Assembly (NCBI GenBank): GCA_003117195.1
Contig: BDSI01000016.1
Span: 1,054,001-1,118,000, forward strand
DNA from: Eudorina sp. 2006-703-Eu-15
Lineage: Eukaryota > Chlorophyta > Chlorophyceae > Chlamydomonadales > Volvocaceae
DNA length: 64,000 nucleotides
Direction: 5' to 3'
The notes under the pieces: generated by a model
Told to the model about the DNA's origin: nothing
The model's input: only the letters and a program-made list of their open reading frames with translations
Database searches by the model: none
Translations under genes and position numbers: made by a program
Shown here: piece after piece, positions 34,801 through 47,181 of the stretch
How positions within the stretch are numbered: the stretch's first letter is position 1
How the letters are laid out: the number at the start of each line of letters is the position of its first letter

Positions 34801-37800
34801 CGCCAGCAATGCCAGCCAACGATGCCCGCCGAAGATGGTATCATGTCCAAAGTGCACGCCCATGTGTTCTTCCCGCCCTTCCATCCACTGCAGGAGTGGA
34901 CCCTCTGGAGCGGCTGGTACCGCGGCTTTCGGAGCTGTGGCACTGCGGGCCCGCATCGGTCAGCGGCGCGGGTGCCGGCGGCCCGCGCACCAGCGCCGGC
35001 GGCGCAGCCGCGGGGGCACGCGCGGCCGCCCTGACGGACAGCGCGCGGGAGGCCCAGCAGCGGTGGCGCCAGCGGCGTCAGCAGCTGATCATCGCCATGG
35101 GGCAGCGCCTGGGGCCTCTAAGTGACCCGGCGGCAGCCGTCCAGTGAGTCAGGCAGTAATTGCGACGAGAGGGGCGCCAGCGAGCAGCTGCGGAAGCTGT
35201 GTTAGGCGATGGTTTGGGGCGATCATGTCAGTTGGTAGTGGGTAGTTGCGGCAACGGGGGGGGAGAGGACAGGTCAGCACGTGCCAACCAGTTGAGTCGC
35301 AGGACTGCAGGGCAGGCAGGGCATCGCCGGGATGTCTCCGCGGCGCGCGAGCTCTTCCGTTTGCGTCGAGGAACATCCTTCTGTAGAGCAGCTTGCCGGG
35401 CTCTCCCTCAAAATGCATGGGTGCATGCCTGCGTGCCGGGTTTCACGCGTTGGCGATTTCCGCAGTCCATGAGCCCCCAGAATCGTCGCGCACGCTTGTG
35501 ACCATCGGTGGGGCGGCTAAGCGCCTGTTGCTTCCCCGTCCAGGGCGTATCTGGGTCTGCTGCGCCTGCTGGGCAGCCAGGCGGCCACAGAGCTGACCGC
35601 GGCGTCACGTGCAGGAGGCAGCGGCGCTGGCGGGCTGCTGCCGAGCAGGGCCGCCTCCGCATTCCTGGTATCAACTTGCCGCCAGGTGAGCTCACCATAA
35701 CCATGCGCTGGATCGTCCTGCGGGGGAGTATAGCAAAACGGAAGTAGGCATCCGGGGGCGGAGAACGCGCTTGGCGGAACACCCTTGTTTGGCTGTCGAG
35801 ACGGCGTTGCCTCTTTAGGCCGTAGGCGACAGCCTTGCCTTATGTGTTCTAGCCTTGCCTGATGTGCTCTAGCCTTGCCTGATGTATTATGCAAGGCAAC
35901 CTGCCCGATTCAAACCTGATGTCAAGGGAGTCGCGTACTTCCCCCAACGCGTTGCACAACTTGCATGTCAGCGACCTGGGGGTGGTAATGTTTTTGTCTC
36001 CCAGCTGTTATCTCCCGTGGCTCCTATGCTGCATCGTGCAGATTTCCCGCGCGGCCGCGTCTGCTGCGCGCGACGCCGCGCTTTTGCTGGGACTGATATC
36101 ACAGCTGGACGCGCTGGGGACGGCCCCGCTGAACCGTGGGTCGCTGGTGCGACTGGAGGGCGTGCTGCTGCCTGAGGCTTGTGGGCTGCTGCGGCGCTCC
36201 GCGCTTGGGCTGTGGCTGACCGGCACGCCGTCCTCGCAAGGTGCGACCGGCCACACGGGTTTCATTGCGGATGCGACGAAGCACTGTCTAGAAAAGGACC
36301 AGGACAGTAGGAGGTTGATGGTATCCAGGGCGTCTGGCCTGCTTGCGTAACAGGACACATGCAGGCACGATGTCCTGGATACCATGAACCTTCTACTGCC
36401 CCCGGGTCCTGGTCCTACCTAAACGTTTAGCTTTTCAACATTCATCAAAATGTAATTGAACAGTATTCCTGCGCTCGTTCCGCCGTTGCCCACCCGCAAT
36501 GCAAATCGCAGATGAGGCGGCCGACATGGAACCAGCCCTCTCGGCGCTGCGGCACCTGCGACTGGGCAGTCCTCGCAGCAGGCGCGACGCGCCGGGTGCG
36601 GCGTCAGCATCGCAGCGCGAGCAGCCGGCGTCGGCCGGTGGCGCGACCGCAACCGCCGCCGCCACGCCATCGGGCGACATTTCCCTGGCGGCACGCCTGC
36701 TGCCCGCTTTCTGTGCTGGCTACGCGCGGAGTCGGGACAGCCGGCTGGACCTGCTGGACGGCGCGGAAGCTGCCGGGCTGCTTTTCACGCTATACTTGCA
36801 GTATGGTGCGTATACGTCTCAATCATTATTCCCCACATCCGGTCGTCCGTGTCTGGCAACTTGCCAGGTGCCATTATTTCAGTCGGGCGGACAAATCGTC
36901 TATGCGGTAGGGAATAAATATCCTGGAGTGGCGTTTAAGAGCTTGCACCGCGGCCCTGCTTGGGGTTGTGCAGGTGAGCAGCCCAGCGCGTCTCTGGCGG
37001 CGCGGGTGCTGCAGCTGGGCTACCAACTGTTCCAGGTGAGCACGACCTAGCCGGTTTCCACCTTGCAAAGAACGTTGTGGCATTGACGAGACGAGAGCAG
37101 CATCGGTTGAACTCTTTGAACGAAGCAAAGGGTCCCTTAGACGTCAAACCTCCCGAGGCGAACAGATCAGCGTATTTGCCTCAAGCATATACACGGGGCG
37201 AGGCTTTGTTAGAAATACTCGATTTCTTAAGTATTCGATTCTTTGTCTGTATTTGCTGATGCCTTGACGCCTCGTGAGATAAGGTGTACTGCGTCCGGGC
37301 TCGAACGAGCGCTAAGGGCACTTCTCTCCAGCTACCATGCGTGTGCGTCTCCGGCGCGTGCGCGAAGCCCCAAAGCTCTGATGCACGAGCCCTCTGATGC
37401 ACGAACCTTGCGGCACGTGTCCTTGACATGCCAGACCTCCGTTGGGATGCGTACCGCAGGCTGGTGAGTACGGCAACCTGGCAGATCTGGCGGCCCTGGC
37501 TGGCGCTACGGGCGGCGCCGAGGCAGGGCCGCAGTTCCTCCGCGGTCTGGGCATCACTTGCGCCCTGGCCCTGGAGCGGCAGGGCGCGCCGGCCGGGCCG
37601 CTGCGTGGCGCCGGAGGCGCGGCGGGCAAGGCGGCTCGGCGCGCGGAGCGAATCGCGGAGGCCGCGGGGTGCTTCTTCCGTGCGGCAGCAAGCCTTGCAT
37701 CCGGTGAGGAACGGCAGGAGAGCTCCCCATCGAGCCCCATCGTACTGGCTTGCTTTCGCTGGTGTTTGTTTCGATCCATGCTTCGGGGGATGTGCAAGTC

Positions 37801-40800
37801 CATCACCGGATAGAGCTCCGCCTGTCGGTTGCGGCATACCTTGTCGGTTGCGTGCATAAGGCAGCAAGCACAGCACTCTTGGGGCCGCTTGGGGGTCCCT
37901 TTCGGTGAGGTGGACGTTGGTTGAGTGTTTCACGGTTGCAGAGCACGTGCGCGCATCCGTGGACTCCCCACCTGTTCATACTGGGACTGAAAACGAAGCC
38001 CGAGAGTCCGAGAGGTGGCTGGCTCGGAAATGGACGCGGGTTCCTGTTGCACTGCAGACGCCGGCGAGACCCTGCGGACGATCCTGGGTGACCTGCGAGC
38101 TGAGCTGGCGGGCGGGCCGGGCCAGGGGCTGCCGCGGCCCGCCGCAGCGACGACGGCGGGCGGTGGCGGCCCGCAGCACCAGCGGCAGCAGGAGCAGCAG
38201 CGTCGGGAGGTGGCGCTGCTGCAGCTGCAGTTCTGCGAGGCGGTCATGCAGCTCTTTGAGCGGGAGAGTGCGCCCGAGGGCGCTGTGATGTTTGCCGCGG
38301 CGGCGCTGGAGCACCTGCGCACGGCCTACGGGTGAGCTGCTGGGCCCCGGTACCAGGCCCATGAGGCACCTAACTCCCGTCAATATAAAGAATGTGCAGC
38401 TCAACATCAAATCGCTTTGCTGTTTCTGGATCATGCGTGTATCCTTTGCACGCGCTCCCCGCACGTGTTCATCGAATCTCTGTTCAAGGGTTTGGTATCG
38501 TTCATATGTTCATACTACGAGGCGATTGTTGAGGTGGAGAATGTGTTCGCTGCCCCCCCCCCCCGAATGTGGGTCTGCTTGCAGCTCGACGGCGGAGTCG
38601 CCCGCAGCCGGTACACCCGGAACGACCTCGACAGCGACGGCCGCAGACCCCGCGGCGCCGCTGCTGCCCGGGGAGGACACGCTGCTCCGCGAGGCCGCGG
38701 GCGCCGCGGCCGCGGATCGAACCGCTCGGGAAGGCCGCTTGTGGAGCAACATCTACTCGTACTGCGTCGAGCTACGACAGTACGACAGAGCTTACGCGGC
38801 GCTGCTGGCGAATCCGTTGCCCGCCGCGCGCCTGCAGAGCCTGCGACACCTGGTTCACGTCCTGGCGCAGGAAGGGCAGCTGCAGGTGAAAGATATGCCC
38901 GAGGGCATCGAGCTCGCGTTCAGAGCGCCTGGTGACTTCGAAACCAGCACCTAGTCAGGGGATGTCTTGAAATGTTCCCTAAGGCGCAGAGAGTGTTGTG
39001 ACAGCGGCAGGGGCGCGAATGATTTTGCCCGGTTTTGTCGATAATGTATAATATGAGAAACTTCATATACCTCCTTTTCTGTGCGCTCTGATACGGCTTA
39101 GGGTGCATGGTGCATGCAATCGCCCTTTGGTTATTTACCGTTAGCATGACTTGCTGAGCTCATTAGTCATGGCGTCGTGTCCATCTTCCTCCAGGACCGC
39201 CTCCCCAGGTTTCGGTCTCACGACGTATGGTCCTTGATCTCTGCTGCCATTCAGACGCTCTGCACACTGCCCTTCGCGGGCGTCGCGGTGCTGCCAGTGC
39301 AAGAGGGCCCGACGGCACGGACGAGCGCTGGCGGATTTGGATCCATCGACGGCGCGCATGCATCCGGATCCGGATCTGGTTCGGGATCCAAACCGCACCG
39401 GACGGTTTCGCTGCTCTCCGAGGCCCTGGACCTGTTGCATCGCCGCGCGCACAACTGCGACCTGTCAGAGAGGACCCAGCCGTACCAGGTGCGCCCGCGG
39501 GAAGCCATCCACAGGCGGCTCTAGGCGCGGCCGTCAAACTGCGAGTCAATGTATCGCTCTGTCCTTGCGGCCGCGGCGTCGGGCGCCGCGTTCGTAAAAC
39601 CGCTCCAGAGAGGTCACGCGGTCTGGAGTAAGGTGTTCTTCGATGGCAGCCATGAAGGGGAAGGGGCTGTAAGGAGGGGCCTGCTGTTATCCATTGTGTT
39701 TCACGCACCATCACCGTGGAACGGCGCACGCCTGTGTGTGTGACGTGCGGTGTTCGCAGGTGCTTTACGATTTCCTGGTCTGCCGCGGAGACTTCAAGGG
39801 CGCGGCGCGCGCCATGGCGGCGTACGCCTGGCGGCTCCGGGCCGAGGCGCCCAGCACCGAGTCCGCTGTGGCGGAGGCGCTGCGTGCGTACGGTGCGTGT
39901 GTGTTCAGATAAGAGACCCGCCCGACCCGAACCAAACACCAATATACTGCGTGTGTGTGTGTGGGGGGGGGGGTTACAATTGAAAAGAGCAAAGAGTGGG
40001 GGGGTGAGGGTGTTATGCGAGTGCGCACCCAATTGGACACAGTGCGCGGATGCGCATGGGTGGTGAAGAACTCTTGGGCGAAGCGGAAGGACCCCGGTAC
40101 GACCCGACGACACGGGCGGACTTGTGTAGGTTTGGCTGGAGAATATAGGTTGTCAGGGCTCTATCCGGGCTGAGTGTGTCTGGGTGCTGGTTTCTTAACC
40201 CCCACGCGACACCTGGTTGCCGTACCTATACCGTACGCACTCGCCGCCGTACGTGTCGTACCCCCGCAGACCTCGCGACGAGCTGCCTGTCGTTGCTGGA
40301 CCCCAAGGACGCATGGCTCGACCTGACTGACCCATGGGTCGAGAAGCTGGCGCCCCACAACCGCGCGCAGTCCGCCGCCCTGCTGCCGGGTGCGGCCGCT
40401 GCCGGCGGCGCTGGCGATGGGCTCAGTCTGGGCGCGGCTGCGGACGGCAGCCTCACGCTCGCCGGAGGGGCAGCGGCGGGAAGGAGTGGCGCAGGCCGGG
40501 GGCGGGGGATGCGACCGGCCGCCCCCGACGCGGCGCCTGTGGCCACTCTGCAGAGCCTGCAGCGGGAGCGGACGATGCTCTACTACTGCGCCATGGTGGC
40601 GGCGCGCGTTGCAGGTAGGTGTTTAATGAGAAACCCAGCCAGAACCGCAGGTAGGTGTGTGGGTGGGGGTATTCAAATGCCTTGGTGACTCTCGTTTGGA
40701 GAGGGAACGGTATTTGAGGATGTGACGCCGTGTGGGGGAAGCCACATGTCGTGCTGCATGTCCCTGCGCAGTCGTCATCTGTTCTCTCGCTAAATCAAGT

Positions 40801-43227
40801 GCTCTCACCGGTGATGATGGGTGCTGGCGTTTCTGTAGGCCTGGAGCCCATGCGTCAGTGGGACAACGAGGACGCCATCCTCCGACAGCTGCTGCTGATG
40901 GGTCGTTACGAGGGCGCGCTGGCGCTCGTTGCGGGCTGCTATGGAGCACAGGGTGGTGACCCATGGGTCCGGGCGCTCGAAGCCGTCGTTTCGGCGCTGG
41001 CGGCGCACTGTACACGGCTTCAACTGCAGGATGGAGGTAAGGGGCTGAGCCTCTTAACCCTAGAGCGGTGCCGACCGCAGCGCCAACCGCACAACCACCT
41101 GCGGTAACCTGTGGCAGGAAATCAGGATCATCGCCTCGATTGCACTCTTACCCTTGCATAAGAATCAGCTGCCTGAGGGGCCACTTGGGCGGCGCCTTGG
41201 GGGGGGCACCACCATTCGACGACGGCAGCGGCGGCCGCTTCATTCCAGCCCCTGCCCCTGCCCCTGCCTGGGGGAACCCTGGCCCTTATTCGTCGAATCC
41301 TGCACAATGCCCGGTGTCGGAATTGCTAGCCCCATCCCTTCAAGGGCACCTGTACAAAACACCGCGAAATCAAATCAAACCGCGTCTTCCTCCCTCCCTC
41401 GCAGCAGCGCAGCTTCATTACATCACAAGTTCACACCCATGTTCGTGTATGTATCCTCCCCTGCGCCTTGCAGGCTTCGCGACAGGTGGCCCCGTCCTAC
41501 CGCCCACGGACCTCTTCGTCGACGACCCGGATGACGGCGCGGCAGCCTCTGGCCTAGGCGCCGTCAGCGCCGCCGCCGTGACGGCCACCCTCGGGGGTCG
41601 GGCCGCGCCGCTGTGGGCCAAGCTGCGGCAGCTGCTCGCCCAGACGGCCGCCGCGGACGCCGCAGTGGATCAGCAGGGCGGGGGCGTCCGGGTGGGCGGG
41701 CTGCTCAGGGACGCTGCGGCGGAGGCCGTGCTGCGCACCGACCCGCGGGTCGACCTGCCGCAGTGGCTGCTGGATATGTTCTTGGTGCGTGATCCGGTCG
41801 GGGCACAGCAGGACCCTGCCGCCCTGCCGAACGCGCACTGATAACGATTATTATATAAAATATCAGCAAGGGTAGAGGGAAACAGATTCAGCTGACCGTG
41901 GGGGACGCTGCGGAGGCTGCGTGGGCAGGACACCCTTTACGCCATTTTGATGTGTGAATGTGTTAGAAAATGTGAGTGTGTTTAGAGAAAGGTAACCCAC
42001 CCAAGACCCAACCCACCCGCGTGTGGTGGTGAAGAGTGTGAGAGTGCCCCCTCTTGCAGCATGTCGGTGCACAGCCCGCACAGAGCTTGCTCCTTCGCGC
42101 AGACGGACAGGGCACCAGGATCGACAACACCCCTGGTGGTGGAACAAAAACCCCGTGGTAACCCTAATCCCGGCGCCCCGCAGGCCGATCCCGGCACAGA
42201 GCTGGCTGCGGCGCCGGCCGCCATGGGGTCCTGGGCTTGCGGTCCCGCCTCGCTCCTCTGCCTCTACCTGCGCCACGACCGGTTGGCGGCCGCGGTGGAG
42301 CTGGTCTCTTCGGAGGTGGAGCTGTGGGGCAGCGAGGACGTCCTGCGGCGGCGGCGGCACTGCGCGGCCTGGATGCCGTACCCACAGGTAGGGTGCCGTA
42401 CATACCATGTATCCATGTCATTGTCGGCCCCATCTGGGTCTGATCGCCGTCTGTACCAAGGGGGCTTGACCCTGTACAGCCCACCTCATCCATCCAGGCT
42501 GTGTCTTGTGTCCCATTTCCCGTTGATTTCTGTGCATGTATAGCATGTATATTGTTTTTAGCATGTATAGCATGTTCTACGTGTGCATCAGGTTCGGCAT
42601 CGGATTTTCGCGACCCGGTTGGCCCCTCCATGTGTCACGGCGCGTCACGAGACGTCGGGTTCTCGCTGTCGAGTCGTGTATCATGCCTTCACCCCCCCAT
42701 GTTTCTGGGTTTGGGTTTCTGTCGAAATGCTTCCAGCCTCGGTCTTGGTTAGTGTCTTGCTATGCTCCTAGTACGGTACTATCAAAAATTCAAAACCAAG
42801 GCTCGACGCCTGCTGTAACTCATTCCTGCCTTCCTGGACTTCACCGCCTTCTCGTGACGACCTCCCCATGGCCACCGCCACCGCCGCCTCTTCACTGTCG
42901 TACTTCTTGCCGCAGCTGGAGCTCCTGCACAGCAAGCTCACCATCGCGCAGCAGCTGGGCCAGGAGCGGTCCGGGGCCCTCCTGGAGCAGTTGAACGCGG
43001 CGGTGGCGGCCCACCTGGACCTGGTCGGGACGGACACGGACGGGCTGCAGGCGCAGCGGATTGGGGACGCTGGGCCCTCGGAGGCGGGCCCGGGCGGCGG
43101 CGGCATGCCGCCGGGGCAGCTGCTGCTGTTCCAGGCCCCCCCGACGGTGGCATCGCCAGGAGTGATGGGGACTCCGTCGCCGCTGTTCGGAATGGGTATC
43201 GGGGGCGGGCTGCGGCTGTTCGGGTAG
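31899..43227 (+). CDS. NUP160: Nucleoporin NUP160 (Y-complex scaffold)
   Basis: About 19 exons give some 1847 residues: 31899-33436, 33475-33508 (uncertain), 33558-33652, 34365-34678, 34894-35143, 35544-35685, 36042-36240, 36512-36805, 36974-37035, 37460-37703, 38058-38331, 38585-38885, 39195-39488, 39760-39892, 40270-40614, 40839-41036, 41474-41784, 42184-42387 and 42916-43227. NUP160 is the largest subunit of the Nup107-160 complex, the outer ring of the nuclear pore. The N-terminal ~500 residues fit the beta-propeller. The helical part carries family landmarks: WHSFLATYRAAW then GLARGGAVLCVLRRGTVVE; YDFLVCRGDFKGAARAM; LSLLDPKDAWLDL; ILRQLLLMGRYEGAL; LPQWLLDMF; LYLRHDRLAAAVELV; WMPYPQ-LELLHSKL. 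Low-complexity inserts make it longer than human or plant homologues. The junctions between 33437 and 33660 are the weak point. The stop is followed by UGUAA after 51 nt. Confidence 0.88.
35830..35889 (+). repeat. Three copies of a 20-bp tandem repeat in a NUP160 intron
   Basis: AGCCTTGCCTGATGTGCTCT and close variants repeat three times head to tail upstream of the exon at 36042. Confidence 0.85.
36295..36416. repeat. Intronic foldback (inverted repeat), candidate small-RNA hairpin or MITE
   Basis: The left arm 36295-36330 and right arm 36374-36416 are complementary over about 36 bp, broken by a 6-7 nt bulge and two mismatches. They share AGGACCAGGAC and GGTTGATGGTATCCAGG on the left, with the reverse complement on the right. 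The loop is about 43 nt. The whole lies within one NUP160 intron (36241-36511). Confidence 0.75.
39899..39985 (+). repeat. TG-linked element and (TG)nGn tract in a NUP160 intron
   Basis: GTGTGTTCAGATAAGAGACC followed by a CCCGACCCGAACC-type stretch, then a (TG)n run ending in ten G. Related copies lie at about 40617, 41953 and 43353 in the same gene and its 3' flank. Confidence 0.5.
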
Positions 43228-43277
43228 CGGAAGGGAGGTTTATGTGCATGATAAGAAATTGAGGCGCGAGGTTTGTT

Positions 43278-43282
43278 TGTAA
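43278..43282 (+). terminator. UGUAA poly(A) signal of NUP160
   Basis: TGTAA followed by an A-run 51 nt after the stop codon. Confidence 0.55.
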
Positions 43283-45573
43283 AAAAGGTTTTGTGTGTGC
43301 CTGTGTGTCTATTTGTTTGCGTGTGTGATTAGCCGGCGGCCCGGAGCACCCAGGCGAGTGTGTTTAACGAGAAGCCCTCCCGATCCAAACCAAGTGTGTT
43401 TAGGTATATGAGACTAAGTGTGTATGTTTCGTCGGGGGAGGCGACATGGGTAGGCGTGTGTGTGGTTGGGACGGACCGTGGGTTGTGTGGTTTGCATTTG
43501 CGTATGGAGGGAAATAGTAGTAGTAGTACCGTTACAGTGTGGATAGGCTATGGAGGGAAATGAGATGGGCGAATGCTTGGGAGGGACCGGGAGGCCCCTC
43601 GCGCGGGTGCATGGGACCGGGCCGCGCACCGACAGTGGTCCGAGCGAGCTCTGCAGAGGTATTTTTGAAGTCCCTGCCGCCTTTTGGGGCTATGCCGCCA
43701 TAGCTTGACACGCTGCTGTTAGGCGCTCTGCCTCGGCGGCGCACGCCACCACCACCACCACCACTACCACCCACCATCACGACTTGCGGTTGAGGAGCTT
43801 GGAAGCGGCCACACCCTCACCCTCGTCATAGGACCGGTGTTGCTGCTGTACGGAATGCTATACTGCAGCAAGACCGAGGACAGTTGGCAGGTGGAGACGC
43901 CTGTCGCTGGCGCTGCTGCCGGCATCGCTGGTTGATTAAGCCTGTTGGCGAAACGAGGACGCCGATGTGCAGTGTGGTTATGGGTGCGTCACAGCGGCTT
44001 TTGGCACGTGCTGTTTGTCCAGGAGATCTGGAGGTACCGCCCTCTGTGTGTCGGCGCCCTGCTGTCATCGCGCGCGTACGTTTAGTGAGTGTGCCCCTGC
44101 AACCGCTGCTTGTTGTCAGTGTGTGCAGGGGCCGCAGGGTTTCTTGGGTTGGCTAGACAAGTGCCCAGCCGCAGGGGGCCTGGGGTGTGGGACCTGATAG
44201 GCGACAGTGGGTGATCAAGAGGGCTTCTTGAGAGGGTGGGCCCGGGGGGCATGGCGAATGGCGGTACGGGATGTGTGGCAGGGACGGCTGAGGTCACTTG
44301 GACTCCCTACACGACGCCCGAGGGCGCCGCCAGGTGATGGGGGTCGGGTCAGGTACGCAATGCGGTCTGATGAGTGTTGAGGGGTCTGAATCGTTTCAGA
44401 GGTCTGTCATTCGGGACAGCAGGACCGTCCAGTCACAGGCAGAGCATGGCGCTAGGGATGGATGGCTCGATGGATGGGTGGATGAGAAGTACGACACAGT
44501 GGACGGCACGGCATACTGGGCCCTGTTCCACACGGATCTTCGGGTACGGATGATGATGATGATGATTGTATGTCCGTACGGCATGTGTTGCTTGGAAACC
44601 ATCCCGGGGCACCCTGGCAAGGACCGCCCGGCTTGCAGCGCCAGGTAGGGCAGCTGCCGGCGGCTAGTGCTGCGGCGCCAGGGAGGGCGGCGACGCGCTC
44701 GCCGAGGGGGTCACTGGCGCGGGGTCACAGCGCAGGGTGGCGCACAGCACACAGGTTTGTCTCCTCGTGTGTGCAGGACCAGCTCTGAACCTCCTGAACC
44801 CCCTAAATGTCGCCATGCCGCGACCCTGCCCGTTGAAGAGTGATGCTGTGGTCGTGGTTGCGGCCTCGAGTCACATTCGCACCCGCGTGCGCGCTCGCGT
44901 CGCGTCGCGGTCCCAAGCCCTCGAGCGGTCAGCGCTAGTAGGCGCAATTGCGCGCCGTGACGGAAGGTACCGCACGGCCACGGTCCTCGTCGCGCAAGGC
45001 ACACGGCATCGTCAGTGCCACTGCTGGAAGTTGGAACCGTGGCGAGGTCGGAAGGTGCTTTGCTGGCCGCACCCTGCTGCTCCCTTCCGCGAACGTCCGC
45101 GTGAGGGCCGTGGTGTCGATAGCGAGGCGCCCTGGGGTTGATCAATAAATTGATCAACATAGTTCGACGTTGGCACGTTGCGTGCGTTACATGGCGGGAA
45201 TCGGCGGGTCAACTCTTTGTTGCTGCCGAGCAACGAACTTCATCCACTTCATCAAGTGTAGGATTGACCAATATCGCAATATGATGTATGAAGCTCCGGC
45301 CTCGCATCTGGACCAGTGCACTGCGGCTCCTCCTTCGTAGAAGCCAACCGGCATCAGCCCATCGCGCGACGGATGGTGCCCTGCACCTTCTCGCCACCAC
45401 CAGCGCCGTCCCCAGTCAGCCCCGCGCCGCTTCCTCTTCGGATACCCTCTCGGTCTCAAGCGTGACAGGTCGCATGAACCCAGGTCGCATGAACGAATCG
45501 AAGACGGGAAACGCCGAAGTTGGACGAACCTTCGCGTCCAACCGACAACCGCCTCGGGACCGCGTCCGGGGCT

Positions 45574-45580
45574 TTTTATA
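45574..45580 (+). promoter_or_regulatory. TATA-like sequence upstream of the secreted cysteine protein
   Basis: TTTTATA in an otherwise GC-rich context, about 140 bp before the ATG at 45721. Spacing fits a TATA box with a 5' UTR of roughly 110 nt. Confidence 0.3.
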
Positions 45581-45720
45581 CTGCGATGCCGCCTGCGGAG
45601 CTGTATCAGAGCGGTGCGTAACTGAGCAAGGGCCCTCGGTGAATATATTCAAGGATTCCGCAGGAGCAGCTCCTTCACGTATTCCAGGGGACCAACGCCT
45701 TAAAAGCCGACGTCGCGACC

Positions 45721-47181
45721 ATGGACGCCCGTCGCCGTATCCTGGTCTTCGGCCTTGTCGCCGTCGGCCTCATCGCTCTGTTTGGCAACGCAGCCGCGCA
45801 GAGTGAGTGAGCGGCGCACACCTTTCACACTGTCCGCAGTCGGCCTGGACGGACCCGTGGGTCGGATCCCGATGTGCCGGTCGCGATTCGACCGCAGTCC
45901 GGCGATCACTGCGTTGGCATCGCCTGATCCCACCGGTGCCTGCAATTCGGTTATTAGAAATCCCTGCGTCAACATGGCGGATGACATTGGCTGCAGTGGT
46001 TCTCTTTTCATGGGCACCACCCCGGCAGAGGGGCGGGTCCGGACTCCCTGACATACGTTTAGGTGAACTGTCTGTCACGGGCAGTAAAGCACTCCACACA
46101 TCCGTTATCGCGCAGCAGTGCCGCAACGAAGTGTCGATGTCGGGACAACGGAGGACCTCGAACGGCGCCGAATGGCGCCAACGTCGCCAGCATCGATCAG
46201 GGCCGCTGACCGACTCCCCGGACGCACTGCCCCTCCCTCCCCTCGCCGCCGGCCTCGTACTGCCCCCCCCAGGCAGCACCCCAAGCACCGACATCACCGC
46301 CCTCTGCGAGGAGGCCAAGAACACGCTGCCCAACGACCCTAGCATCCAGGCCTTCCTCGCCTGCGCTGTGCCCGGGAGCACCTCCTCGGACTGCTGTCAG
46401 AAGGTACGACACGCCGTACGGGTATCATACGGTATGTACAGCTTGGCTTGGATGTGTCCGGATAACCTCACGGATGGGGTGGGACCCCACACGCAAGCTT
46501 TTGAACGCGACGTTGGCCGGGGCTAGCCGATCTGCAAGACGCCACTATTGCGTCCTTCGCCTTCGCTCGTTTTCAAGCAGTGGCCGGCAGTTAAAAGACG
46601 ATCCTCACGCGAGCAAGGCGTGCCGCATCTCACCTCTGATGATAGGCAGGTTCAGGTTTGGCCCGTCCAAACGTGCTGCAACGTGCCGTGCCGCATGGTA
46701 CACTGCCGCACGGCGCGTTGCAGCACGTTTGGACGGGGACCAAACCTGAATCTACCTATCATCAGAGGCCCCTATATATATATAAACCTACCTATCATCA
46801 GAGGCCCCTATCCTCCCGTCGAAGGTGCCGCCGCAGGGTACACTGCCGCGTGCCGCCTGCGCAAAGTTTGCTTGCCTGCCTATCGTGCCCGGTTGACAGC
46901 CCGTCCCGGGCTTGTTACGCCCGCTGGCTGCCCTTTCCCGCACGGCGCTGGCCCACGCCCACCCGCCTCCCCAGTTCGAATCTGCCCATTCTTGTCCTGC
47001 ACCTCCCCGCCCCACTGCCCCTTGTCCTGCACCCCACCGCCCCACTGCCCCACTGCCCCAGCTGGTGCCCTTCGCCAAGTACCAGCCCTGCCTGGACGAC
47101 CCCAGCTACGTGCAGCAGATCAACGACTTCATGGCCGGGAAGGACACCGTGGACCAGATCAAGAAGGACTGCCTGAGCTGA
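45721..47181 (+). CDS. Small secreted six-cysteine protein (lipid-transfer-like pattern, unproven)
   Basis: Three exons (45721-45802, 46273-46403, 47062-47181) join in phase to 110 residues. Residues 1-26 are a clear signal peptide: basic start DARRRI, hydrophobic core LVFGLVAVGLIALFG, and cleavage after AAA. The mature part of about 84 residues has cysteines at 39, 58, 68, 69, 81 and 108, a C-x18-C-x9-CC-x11-C-x26-C pattern. The adjacent CC pair flanked by single cysteines recalls the plant non-specific lipid-transfer/prolamin fold, but that family has eight cysteines including a CxC, so two are missing here. The protein should be secreted or vacuolar with three disulfides. No close family was recognised. 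The second intron contains a long foldback. Confidence 0.75.
46633..46768. repeat. Intronic foldback with ~60-bp arms, candidate miRNA-like hairpin or MITE
   Basis: The left arm 46633-46691 and right arm 46708-46768 are complementary almost throughout, with about three mismatches and a 1-2 nt bulge, around a 16-nt loop. The core CCAAACGTGCTGCAACG pairs with CGTTGCAGCACGTTTGG. The outer end CTACCTATCATCAGAGGCCC recurs as a direct repeat at 46787-46807 after a TATATATA stretch. Confidence 0.85.

Larger units (their letters stand above)
43228..45720. other. Intergenic region after NUP160
   Basis: NUP160 3' UTR with its UGUAA signal and a TG-linked element at 43353-43392. No exon was recognised in the following 2.3 kb. 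Short frames at 43884 and 44298 have no family features. Confidence 0.55.
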
